A DNA stretch of 64,000 bases, taken from NCBI GenBank assembly GCA_008729055.1, contig SDUX01000001.1, positions 2,196,623-2,260,622 on the forward strand, read 5' to 3'. This DNA comes from Pyropia haitanensis. Taxonomy: Eukaryota > Rhodophyta > Bangiophyceae > Bangiales > Bangiaceae. The position numbers were made by a program, and so were the translations under genes. Every line of letters starts with the position of its first letter. Positions within the stretch are counted from its first letter, which is position 1. Positions 35,060 through 45,022 of this stretch are shown here, piece by piece. The notes under the pieces are model-generated. The model had not been told where the DNA came from and searched no databases. It saw only the letters and a list, made by a program, of their open reading frames with translations.

Positions 35060-35888
35060 GTTGGCGGTGTCGACCTCCCGCCGGCCCGCCGTGGAGTTTG
35101 TCGTCAGCCTGTGCCACGTGCTGTCGGTCGGCCGCGACGGCGAGTCGGCGCGCGGCGACGACGCCGGCGGCGGCGTCGGCGGGTCCGCGGCCGCCGCAGA
35201 CGGCGGCCCGGCGGGGGGCCACGACCCCCACGCGGCGGCGTCTGCGGCGGCGGCCGCCGCCGCCACGTCGGGCGGCGTGCCCGTCGGCGCCGCCGCGGAC
35301 GCGGTGGCGGACCTGCGGCGCGGCCTCCTGCGGCTGCTGCGGGTGCGGGAGTTTGCGCCCGCCGCGACGTACGTGTCGCCCGCGCTCGAGTGCACCCTCC
35401 GGGATGTGGTGTGTGGGTACTGCGGGCGGGTGGCGGACGTGGACCTGGCGCGCGACGGGCGGCTGTGGCGGGGGGGGGGGGTCCTGCCGCGGGTGGTGGT
35501 GGCGCCGCCGCCGCCGCCGCCACTGCCGACAATGACGCCGCGGCCGACGGCGGCTGGGCGTGCGACACGTGCGGCGAGGCGCTGGACCGGGCCGCCGTCG
35601 AGGCGCGGCTGCTCGACGCGGCGTCCCGCGCGGTCGCGGCGTGGCAGCTGGCCGACAGCCGCTGCGAGCGGTGCGGGCTGGTGCGGCGGGACAACCTGCC
35701 CCGCCACTGCCCGTGCTCGGGGGGGGCGTACGTGCGGGTGGGCCCGGGGGGGGGGCGTGGCGCCGCCGCCTCCGTGCCATGGCCGCCGTCGCCGCGACGC
35801 ACCGGCTGCCGATGCTCGCCGAGACGCTCGGGTGGATCCGCTCCAACTGTGGAGGGGGGGGGGGGGAGGGGGGGTGGGGGGGGGGTGA
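26754..35888 (+). CDS. POLE: DNA polymerase epsilon catalytic subunit (family B), with one intron and several frame breaks
   Basis: Leading-strand replicative polymerase. Frames, in order, with breaks: 26754 to the C run at 27019-27026; to G run 29449-29462; to intron 30499-30820 (gtacgc...gcag, phase 0); to G run 33973-33987; to G run 34597-34608; to G run 35470-35481; to G run 35746-35755; the stop at 35886-35888 needs one more step. Motifs: GWLINFAPS; Exo I FDIETT (27914-27931); Exo [12 protein letters not shown]; Exo III YSVSD (28595-28609); polymerase motif [18 protein letters not shown]; motif [18 protein letters not shown]; motif C DTDG (30082-30093). The epsilon-specific CysX cysteines are present at 29177, 29186, 29210 and 29707, which bind an Fe-S cluster in yeast Pol2. 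The C-terminal half, inactive in the family, ends in CysA (35412, 35421, 35561, 35570) and CysB (35663, 35672, 35708, 35714). Breaks fall in low-complexity inserts, one of them inside CysA, so assembly error is more likely than a pseudogene. Confidence 0.93.
27763..27846 (+). repeat. (GGC)n trinucleotide tract in POLE
   Basis: An almost uninterrupted GGC repeat of about 28 units, read as poly-Gly between the N-terminal domain and the exonuclease domain of POLE. With the flanking imperfect units it extends back to about 27700. The frame is kept across it. Confidence 0.9.
31606..31672 (+). repeat. (GCC/GCG)n poly-Ala tract in POLE
   Basis: About 20 alanine codons (GCC then GCG) in the part of POLE just after the polymerase domain, within a long Ala/Arg-rich insert that has no counterpart in yeast or animal enzymes. 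Confidence 0.85.
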
Positions 35889-37173
35889 CGGCACCGTGGG
35901 TGTGCCCCGCTCTTGTTCTTGTTTTGGTTGGGGACGGGGGCGTCGAAGGAACGGGGGGCGTCACGCAATAATGGCGCGTTGCCGTTCAGTGCCGTACGTG
36001 CGTACGTGGTGCGTCGCGTCGCACCTGGACGTGGAAGGGCAAGGGCGGGGGTCTGGAAAGACAGCTGCGACGGACAATGGCTGGCCTCACGCCGCGGCCA
36101 CTCACCCCTCCTGTTCGCTTCGGCGCGGCGGTGGCGGGCAGTGCTGCGGCGGGTACAGCCGGCGGTACCGGGGGAGGGGCAGCGTTTGCGCGCGAACGCC
36201 ATGGCCGCGCCGGTCGGTTTGTCCATCGCGCCGCGGCTTGCGGCGCGCGGCGCCCGCTGTGGTGGCGGCAGTGGGTGGTGGTGGTCACAGCAGAAAGGTC
36301 CTCGCGGTGCTGCGCCTGCTGTCCAAGTGGCTGCCACTCGCCGCCGGTGCTGGCTCTTATTTGGGCGCGGCCTCCGCTGCCGCTACCGCTTCCCGCCGCC
36401 GCCGCCGGTGCCGCCGCCGCCGCCGCCTCTTCTGCGGCCGGACCGGGGCGCTCATCCGATAGCCTCCCGTTGGGGTGGTGGTCGGTTCCGGTGGCACGGA
36501 GAACGGGGGTGGCGCTGGCGGATGGCGCCGAGTGGGTGGCGGTGGACGTGCGGGGTCGTGGCGGCGGCGGCGGCGGTGCCGAAAACGGCCGCCGCGGGGG
36601 CGGCGCCCCCGGCCGCCGCGGATGGTAGGTCGCGGCTGTGACGGCGCGACAGCGGCGACGAGGGACCACGACGCGGCAGCGACGAGAGCGGACTACAAGG
36701 GGACGAACGAGTCTAGAGGGTCACGGGGTGAGGAGGTGCTGGCGGCAAAGGTGGCAGTGGCGAGGAGGGGTGTCTTTGCCGTCGACCCGTCCTGGCCGTG
36801 CTTCAGTAGCAAGAAAGGCAAGAGCCAAGGGACTGACGAGTGACCAGGACGGAATACCCACGCACCGGACCCAAGCCCGTTAGGTCACAAGCATGAAGTA
36901 GTCCCCAGTGTTGACAGAAATTGCAGAAGTGGCCTCGGTATGTTCACGAACCGCGCTTTCCGCACTCCGCCCCTTTCTTGGCCACGTCGCTGCCACGGCC
37001 GGGGAGCGGCGGTGACGCAAGCTGCCGCCCCTCCGCTCCGGCATCGGCGACGCGGGCGTGGTCACCGCCTCGCCTCGCCGGCGGGCGCGTCGGCGGCGTC
37101 CGCCCCATCGCTGCCCCTGTCCTCGCCATCCCCCCCGCCCTCCCTCTCCATCGTCTCTGCCCAGCAGCTCGCC
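35889..37173. other. intergenic region, POLE to exportin-T
   Basis: About 1.3 kb. If the final frame step in POLE is not taken, its frame could run to about 36462, but that sequence shows no family similarity. An A/T-richer section lies at about 36690-36960. A pyrimidine-rich leader at about 37110-37165 precedes the exportin start. No gene is supported. Confidence 0.5.
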
Positions 37174-37353
37174 ATGGACGACTTTGAGATGGCCGTCCTG
37201 CTCTGCCTCGACGCGTCGGCCGACGCGGCCGCCCGCGGCCGCGCGCTCGCCTACTGTGACCAGCTGCGGGCGTCGCCCGATGCGTGGCGGTTTTGTGTTG
37301 CCCGCCTGGCCGCCGCGTCGGACGGCGGTGGTGGCGGTGGCGGCGGCGGCGGC

Positions 37354-37430
<77 letters not shown>

Positions 37431-39448
37431 GGGCGGCGGGCCGCGCCCCCCCCCCCGGCCCGAGGCGCGCTTCTGGTGCCTCACCGTCCTCCACGACGCG
37501 CTCGTCTCCCGGGCGCGGCCGCTGGGCGACGCCGACCGCGCGGCGGTGCGGTCGTGCGTGACCGCGCAGCTGCGGTCGGCGGCGGTCGCGGCGGCGCCGG
37601 CGTACGTGCGGAACAAGCTGGCCCAGCTGTACGCGACGCTCGTCGCGGCCGACTACCCGGCCGCCTGGCCGGGCGCCTTTTCCGCCGACCTCGTCACGCT
37701 CGCGCGCGACGCGGGCGGCCGCGACGCCTTCTTTCGCATCCTCCGCGCGGTGGACGAGGGCGTCACGTCGGTTCGGGCGGCGTCGCCGGCGGGCACGCGC
37801 GTCAAGGACGGCATGCGGGAGGACTGCATCCCGGGGCTCGTCGCCACGTGGGCGTCGACGGTCGCCGCCGCCGCCGCGCCGGGCGCGGCGGCGGCCGACA
37901 CGGCCGCCGCGATCGCGGCGCTCGACCTCGTCCGCCGCTACGCGCAGTGGGTGGATATCGGCCTCTTCCTCACCAACGACCTGCTGCACGTCGTCTACGC
38001 GGCGCTGACGGGGTCGGCGGCGGCGGTGGCGCCGCTCGCCGCCGCGTCCGCGGCGGCGCTGTCGGCGCTGGTGGCCAAGCGGATGGGGGCGGCGGCCAAG
38101 GCGGGGCTGCTGACCGCCCTCCAGCTGCGCGCGCTGCTGCCGGCGCTCGCGACGGAGCTGCCGCCGCAGGGGGCGACGGACGCGGAGCTCGGCCTCCGCT
38201 CCGCGACCGTCGAGGTGGCCAACCTGGTCAACACCGTCGCGACGGTCGCGATTGGCCTGGCGGGCGAGGCGGGGGGGGGTGGGGGGGGGGGGGGGGGCGC
38301 CGCCGCGGCTGCCGAGGCGGCCGCGCTCGTCGAGACCGCCCTCCCCGTCGCGCTCCGGTTCATTGCCAACGAGGAGGACGAGGACGTTGCGGCGCAGACG
38401 CTCGAGTTTATCTCTGCGTACGTGGCGGCGGTGCGCAAGGCGGCGGAGGCGGCGGCGGCGGCCGCCGCCGCGGCGGCCGCGGGCGGCGGGGGCGCCGCCA
38501 CTGCCGCGGCCGCCGCGGCGGCAGCGTCGCGCCTGGGCGCGAGCGACGCGGGCCTGCGCGAGATCCTGCGCGTCGTCCAGGACGTTGCCGCGTACCCGCC
38601 CGACTACGACCCCGAGGACGGGGCGGCGGCGTTTGGGGACCTTCGCGAGTCCCTGCTGACGCTGCTGAAGAATACCGCCCGCGCGGCGCCCGCGGTGGTG
38701 CTCGCGTCGGTGGAGGAGCTCGCGTCGGCGCTGCTCACCGCCGACGCGGTGGCGGCGGGCGCGCCGCCGCCGTCGGCCAAGGACGTGGCCGCCGCGGACG
38801 CCTGGTGGGCCACCGTCCGCCGCACGGAGCTGCTCCTGCGGCTGCTCATCGCGCTGCAGGAGCTCACGTCCGAGCTGGGCGAGCCCCTCACGGGCCGCCT
38901 CTCGCCTGTCGTTTGTGCGGTGCTTGCGGCGCCGCCGTCGGCGGTTGCCGCCGCGGCCGTTGCGCCCGCGCGGACCGCCGCGGAGGCGCACCAGCTGGAC
39001 GAGGTGGCGGTCACCTTTCTGGACCTGGCCGCCCGCTCGTACAAGGACGTGGGCGGCTCGGCCGGCCACGCCCTCCTCTCCGCCGTGCTGTCCGCCTACT
39101 TTGGCGCCCGCGGCCTGGACCACCCGTCCCCGCGGGTGCGGTCGCGCGCGGCGGCGCTGCTGCTCAAGCTGGTCCGCCCGCTCCGGTCGGCGGTGGCGGG
39201 CCGCCACCTGGGCGACGTCCTCCCCGCGCTGGTGCCCCGCATCTTCCCGCTCGCGCCGGCGGGGACCGCCGCCGCGGCCGACCAGGACGCGCTGCTGGAC
39301 ACGGCGGGGCTGCTGCTGGGGGTGGACCCGGGCGCCGCCGCCACCGCGGGCTACCTCACCTCCACCCTCGCGCCCATTATTGACGGCCTCCGCGCCGCCG
39401 CCGCCGCCGCGCGCGCCGCCGCGGGGGGGGCGCCCGCGAATGGCGGCA

Positions 39449-39488
<40 letters not shown>

Positions 39489-40971
39489 GTTTGACGCCGC
39501 CGCCGCGCAGCGCTGGATTGGCGCCGCCGCGCAGCTGTCCAAGGGCTTTTGCGCGCGGGGCACGCCCGGCGATGGCGGCAGCAGCGGCGCGGGCTCCCCT
39601 GGCGGCAGCGCGGGGGCCGACGTCCGCGGCGGCAGCGCGGCGGCGGGCGCCAACGGGGTGCTCGCGGCGGCCGCGGCGGCCGCGGCGGCCGCGTCACCCG
39701 GCGCGACGCGGCCGCCCTTCCCTGAGGCGGTCCTCGCACCGTGGCGCGCCGCGTGTGAGGCGGTACTGGCGCTGTCGGCCGCCGCAGGCGGTGCCGTGCA
39801 GGCGCGGACGCTGACCTTTCTCCACCGGATGGTCGAGACGCTTGGCGAGGTGGCGCTCCCGTTCATCGCCGCCGCGATGGAGACGCTCGTATCGCCTGCG
39901 GCGGCGACGGTCGCCGAGCTCAACGCCGTGGTCGTGCTCGTCAACCAGGTGGTCTCCCGCTTCCGCGCCGCCGCCGCGCCTGTCGCGGCGGAGCTGTACC
40001 TGCCCCTCTGCGCGCGCGTCGCGGCGGCGCCGGCCGCCCTCGACCCTGCCCGGCTGATGGCGGTCGCCGAGGCGGACCGGGAGCGGGTGGAGCTCCACCG
40101 CAATTGGCTGCTCTTCATCCACGGGGTGCTGGTGGCGGGCCTGGGGGGGGACGTCCTCGGCCACCCGGCGCGGGCGCACGCCCTCCAGCCGCTCGTCGCC
40201 GCGGTCGTGGCCGCCGCGGTCGGCGACGGCGTCGACGTGCGGGTGGGCGCGGCGGTGTCCAAGCTCGCCTTCACCACCCTCGCCCGGATGGTCGTCCAGT
40301 GGGCGCCGCCGCCGCCGGCCAAGCCGGGGGGAGGGGCCACCGCCGCGGCAGCCGCCACCACGGGCGCGGGCGCGGGCGGCGGCGGCGCGGCGGCCCTGGT
40401 GGCGGCCGCCGCCGGGGACGACGCGGAGCGCGGGGCGGGCGGCAAGATTGAGCAGCAGCTCGCGCAGATTGAGGCGGCCGCCACGGCGGCGCCGACCGCG
40501 CCGCTGCCCGGCTTTGGGGCGTACGTCACCGCCGCCGTCGCGCCCGCGTGCGTCGCGTCGGGTGTGCGCAACGGGATCTTCCGGGCGCCCGCCACGGCGG
40601 CGGCGGCGGCGGCCGCGGCTGGGGGGGCCGCCCCGGCCGCGACCGGCGGCGGCGGCGCCCCCCCCGGCGCCACCGCCGCGGACGCGGCGGCGGCGGCGGC
40701 GCCCGTCGGCGCCGCCGCGTACGCGGCGGGCAGCCGCGGCGCGGGCGTCATGACCGCCAACGTGCTGCTGCAGGTGGCGGCGGCGCGGCGGCTGGGCGAC
40801 CCGTTCATCGCGGCGGTCGTGGCGCCGGTGGGCGGCGTCGCCGGCGGCGGCGCGGAAGCGCGTGCCTACGCCGCGGCGCTCGGCGCGCCCGAGGGGGCGG
40901 TGCCATCCGAGGAGCTGGTCCGCCGCTTTGTCGCGGTCGTCGTTGCCCACAGGCAGCGGACTGGGCGGTGA
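37174..40971 (+). CDS. XPOT: exportin-T (tRNA export receptor; PAUSED/XPOT family)
   Basis: Importin-beta-family receptor that carries mature tRNA out of the nucleus with Ran-GTP. The start at 37174 gives MDDFEMAVLLCLDASAD and 1265 residues; the upstream open frame is leader. The N-terminal block RALAYCDQLRASPDAWRFC is followed by a poly-Gly insert (about residues 50-89). Then the exportin N-terminal HEAT region reads ARFWCLTVLHDALVSR, YVRNKLAQLYATLVAADYP and VKDGMREDCIPGLVATWAS, the last a strong XPOT signature, followed by RRYAQWVDIGLFLTNDLL. Helical HEAT-like sequence continues to the end, interrupted by several Gly/Ala loops. It is about 300 residues longer than human XPOT because of these loops. 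Despite G runs of 9 and 16 at 38271-38296 the frame is intact, in contrast to POLE. It has no intron. Confidence 0.93.
37322..37440 (+). repeat. GGC/GGT tract in exportin-T
   Basis: About 40 codons of GGT/GGC encoding poly-Gly, perfect GGC in the second half, inserted between the first and second HEAT repeats of exportin-T. Confidence 0.9.
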
Positions 40972-41700
40972 CACGCCGCTGTCGGGCGCGGGCGTCTTGC
41001 GTGGGGGGCCGGGCGTCGGGGGACCGCGCCGCCAGACTAGAGAGACTCGAGAAAAAAAGAAAAAAAAAGAAGTGGGGGAGGGGGGAAGGCAGGGCAAAAA
41101 AAAAAAAAAAAAGGAGCGACGGCACGTAGCCGACCAGACACAAAACGCGCGCACACCATACAAACCTATGAGAGCAACAAAGCACACCGGTCCAGGCAAA
41201 CGCGGAGACGGCTTCCCCACCCCCGTCGCCCCCCACCCCTCACCCCACACGCAGGGGCGAGGTCGCCCCCGCAGGGTCGGGCCGACCCGCGAACGCACGG
41301 CCGTGGGGCGCGCCCCCGCCGCCGGCGAGGCGCGACCCGGCACACGCGCGGGCGCACCACGAAAAGAGCCATCGCCGCGGCCCCCGCGGGGAAGAGAGGG
41401 GGCGTGCCGCGCACGCGGGACCAGTAGAAAACCACACACGATACACACAAAGAAAAAAACACACGCAGCACTGACCCCCCCCCCTCCGTCACCCCCGTCC
41501 ACTTGCTCTCCAGCCCACGCAAGGGGGGAAAAGGGGGCGACGGCGCCACCCAGGCGCGGTCACCCCCCTGATCCCAGTTCCCCCGACGGGGAGGGAATCT
41601 CCTCCCCCCAGGGCCGGCGCCCCCCCCCCGCCGGCCCCTCCGCCCGCCCGACGCCGCCTCACCGCCCCCCGCGGGGACGCGTATGGGGTGGTGGCGGCGC
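40972..41700. other. convergent 3' spacer with poly-A
   Basis: 729 bases between exportin-T and the PAM2 gene. It contains A-rich runs including 17 A at 41096-41112 and an A/T-richer part to about 41215. The remainder is C-rich and featureless. Confidence 0.55.
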
Positions 41701-42301
41701 TCACGGCAGGCGGGGCGTAGAGCCCGCCGCCCCTCCGCCGTCCTCCTCCGCGTCTTGGAGGCGCTGGTAGAGGAACGACACGGTCGCGCGGAGGACGTCC
41801 ACCTCTTGACGCAGCCGCGCGCGCTCGCCGCTGTTTTTGGAGCTCTTGGACACGAGCGACGACATGGAGCGGAGGCCCCAGCCGCTGCCCGTCTTGGCCA
41901 GCGAGCCGGTGCTGGTGCCCGCGCCGCCGCCGCCGCCCGCCGCGTCGCCGCCGCCGTCGGCGCTGTCGCCCGCCGCCGGCGGGGCGGTCTTGAGCGCGTC
42001 CACCAGCGTCGCGATGCGGCGTTCCAGCCCCGAGCACTGCGTGCACATCACGTCGGTGCCAGACGCGGCCGCCGACGGCGCGCCAGGGGACGACCGGTGG
42101 CCGCCGCTGCCGGCGGTAAACGACGCCGACGGCATCATGCGCGGGGTGGCGCCGCCGGCGGGGGCGGCCGCGCCGGGCCGCACGCCGGGGCCGTCGCCAA
42201 CGGTGGTTCCGCCGGGTCCGTCCGACGCAACCCGCACCAGCCGAGGCCGCGACGGCGGCGGCGGCTGGCGTGACGCCGCACGCGCCGGCGGGTTCGCCTC
42301 G

Positions 42302-42332
<31 letters not shown>

Positions 42333-43712
42333 GCCCGCCCGTCCCGTCTGACAGCGACACGGTGGACAGGCGCGGGGTAGTCGACGCCACCGACGTCTCC
42401 TCTGTCGCGACGCCATCGACAACGTCGCCCCAGTCAGACCCGGTCGACACGGCCGACGCGACGCTGGCGCGACGGTCACCAGCGGGCGCCGCGCCGCCGC
42501 CCCCACCGAACGGGTCCTCGCCGTCACTTCCAAGGTCGTCCTCATCCGTTGCCACAGCGGGGGTGTCGTGGGAGTAATGGGGCCGCGGCACGCGGGGCGA
42601 CGACGGCTGCCGACTGAGGGCGTCCAGCTCGGGCTCGCTGCCGGCAGGGTCCTCTACAAGCGCCGCGCTTGCTGCCGCCGCCGCCGCCACCGTGGACGCG
42701 GCCGCCCCCGCAGCCACGCCTGCCGGCCCCGGCGGTGGCACCGGCGTCGGCGCCGCGACCACCGCCACCCTGCCCACCGACAGGTCGCCCATCGCGTCCG
42801 TGAGACCGCCCACCTCACCGCCAGGCGCGCCGTCTTCTCCCGGCGCAGCGGGCGCGGCGCCCCCAGCCGCCGTTGGCGCGTCCGGGGCCGCCCCCGTCCA
42901 GCCCGCGCCCTCGCGGCGCGCGTGCTTTGACCGAGGCCCCGCCCCCTCCTCCCCCGCGGCGGCGCCCCCCCGGCCGCCGCCCCGCCCGCCCTGCCCACGC
43001 CCCAGCCGGCGGCCGCGCGTCCGCGCGCCCGGCGCGCCCGCAATGGCGCGGCCCGGCGAAAACGCGGGCGCCGCGGCGGGGTCCCCCCCCAGTATCCCGC
43101 CGCCGGACGCGGCGGCCGCGGCGTTAAGCCCCGCCGCGCCCGCCCGCCTGCCCCCCGCGGCGGATGTGGAGCCGGGCTCCCCCGCGCCCGCGCCGCCGCC
43201 GGCGCGGCCGCCGCCCGCGGCGGCACGGTCCCCCCGTAGGCGCCGGCTGGCGCCCGCCGCACCGCCCCCCCGCCCGCGGCCGCCGCCGACGCCGCCGGCC
43301 ACGCCACCTCCTGCCCCTGCGCCGCCACCTCCACCGCCACCGCCGCCGCCGCCACTATGACCGTGGCCCACGCCTGCCGTCCCCCCCCCCCGCGCGGGCG
43401 GCGCGGCGGGCGCGCCCGGCCGGCGCTTTTTTGGGCGCGCCCCCCCCCCGGCGGCGGCGGCGATGGCGGCGCCCCCGCCAGGCGAGGCTGCTGCCCCGGC
43501 GTGCGGCGGCCGCCGCCGACGCCGGCGCCGCCCGCCGCGGCGCCGGCGCCGCCCGCTGCGCCCGGTCCGCCGGGGACGGCGGGGGCGGCGAGGCCGACGG
43601 GCACCGGCGGCGGCGGCGGCGGCGCCGTCACATTGAGGGCGGGCGCGCCGAGCGCCGACAGCAGCGCCGCCGAGGGGGTGAACGGCGTCGCCGACGGCTG
43701 CAGGCGCGTCAT
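41701..43712 (-). CDS. PAM2-motif, low-complexity protein with C-terminal coiled coil (one frame break)
   Basis: The start at 43712 opens MTRLQPSATPFTPSAALLSAL. LQPSATPFTP matches the PAM2 consensus L-x-P-x-A-x-x-F-x-P that binds the MLLE domain of poly(A)-binding protein. This frame ends in low complexity. A one-base step back at C run 43440-43449 (or 43381-43391) joins it to the second frame, which carries a basic PKKRRPG patch, a Ser/Thr-rich acidic centre (DEDDLGSDGEDPFGG) and a final helical block SGERARLRQEVDVLRATVSF that reads as a short coiled coil; the stop is at 41701-41703. The family beyond PAM2 is not recognised; there is no La, LSm or RRM domain visible. A role in mRNA translation or decay is inferred from PAM2 alone. 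The total is about 670 residues. Confidence 0.6.
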
Positions 43713-45022
43713 GGCGACGGGGCCCCGGCCGCGCGGGGCGGCACCACCGGCGGACGAGGGAGGGCGCAGCAAAAAAAAACGGCACGCCGCAACGCCCGTG
43801 GAAAGCGATGGGAAAAAGGGAAAAGCGGGAGGTGGGCGACGGGGCTAGAAAGGAAGAGGGAAATAGGGATGCCGTGTCGAGAGAGCAGCTGCGCGCGCGG
43901 CGAGCGCTCCCCTCGCCGCGATACAGGCCACAATCGGGGCGCCGCTGCCGTCAGACGACAGGGAACGCCGCGATGTCGAGTAGCGTATCGCTGACGGGTC
44001 TCGGCGCGACACGGCCTCGGCCAAGACCGGTTCCCAGGGCGGGCGGGGGGGAGGGGGGGGGGGGGGACGGCGGAAGGGGGGGCGGGCGGACCGCGACGCG
44101 GCGCCGGGGGGGGGACGGCGCGACGTCGACGAACGCCCCCCCACGTCGTCAATTCACGCGCTCACGGCCGCGTGGGAGGTGGGGGGGGGTGCGGGGGGAG
44201 CGGGGGGGTGAGGCAGAGAGGACCACTCTGGGGACCCCACCAGTGGCGCGACACACGGCCTGGCCGAGCGACGGGCGCCGCGTGCGGGGGCGCGCAGAGA
44301 GAGGGCCAGTCGCTTCTCATGCGCCGCCACTGATTGGGCGGGGTGTCTGTCGGCAGCGGGCGACAGCACGTCGGACAGCTACGTGGGGCGGCTGAAGAGG
44401 CCGGAGCTGACACAGGCGGGACCAGCAATCCAGAGGGGGGCAGGGGCAGCACATTCCCACAGGCAAGGTCCCGTGCCACGTAGTCAAGTCTAGATCCTGA
44501 GTGACCATTTCCCTACTTGCTTCGATTTATTTCAACTGCTTGTTGGTCGTTCCACGTGCATGTACTTGCGTGTACTGAAATGTCGGCGATAAGGTCGGAA
44601 GTCGTGTGCCTGGTCCGAACGCCCCGTCAAGAAGAGGGTTTGTGAACTTCAACACGCTCCGCGCTGTCTGGGCCTCGCTCGGGCGCCGCGGCGCCGCTGC
44701 CACCAGCTTTGGGAGAGCTCGCCAGCGATCGAGTGGCGGACAGCCAACGGCCGACGCCCAGACATCGCGGCGGCCCAATCGGCGCGGCGCGAGGCCACCC
44801 GGTCTGGCCCAATCAGGGACGGCGAGCGGCCACCGCCGCAGTCGTAGGGCCGTCCACCCGTTTCCCCTCGCCCGCGCCATCGTGGCAGCCGGCACGACGA
44901 TGCTGCCCGGCCGTCGCCACCTCCATCACGGCAGCCGCCGCCGGTGCACCGCGTGCCCGCGCCTCCGGTGCGGGCGGGCGCTCCCCCCCCCCCCGACCCC
45001 TGCGTGTTGTCTCAGCGACACC
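43713..45022. promoter_or_regulatory. divergent promoter region with two CCAAT boxes
   Basis: About 1.3 kb. The plus strand is purine-rich at 43800-43870, the minus-strand leader of the PAM2 gene. CCAAT boxes lie at 44775-44779 and 44809-44813, about 210-250 bases before the next start. A moderately A/T-rich core lies at 44490-44660. The open frames across 44606-45022 are treated as leader. Confidence 0.5.

Noticed and set aside
26754..35888. POLE as a pseudogene
   Set aside because: All catalytic, Fe-S and zinc motifs are intact across 9 kb, and every break is one base within a homopolymer; decay would also hit motifs and create stops elsewhere.
43036..43100. Second PAM2 site (DPAAAPAFSP) in the PAM2 protein
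   Set aside because: The spacing between Pro and Phe is one residue too long for the consensus.
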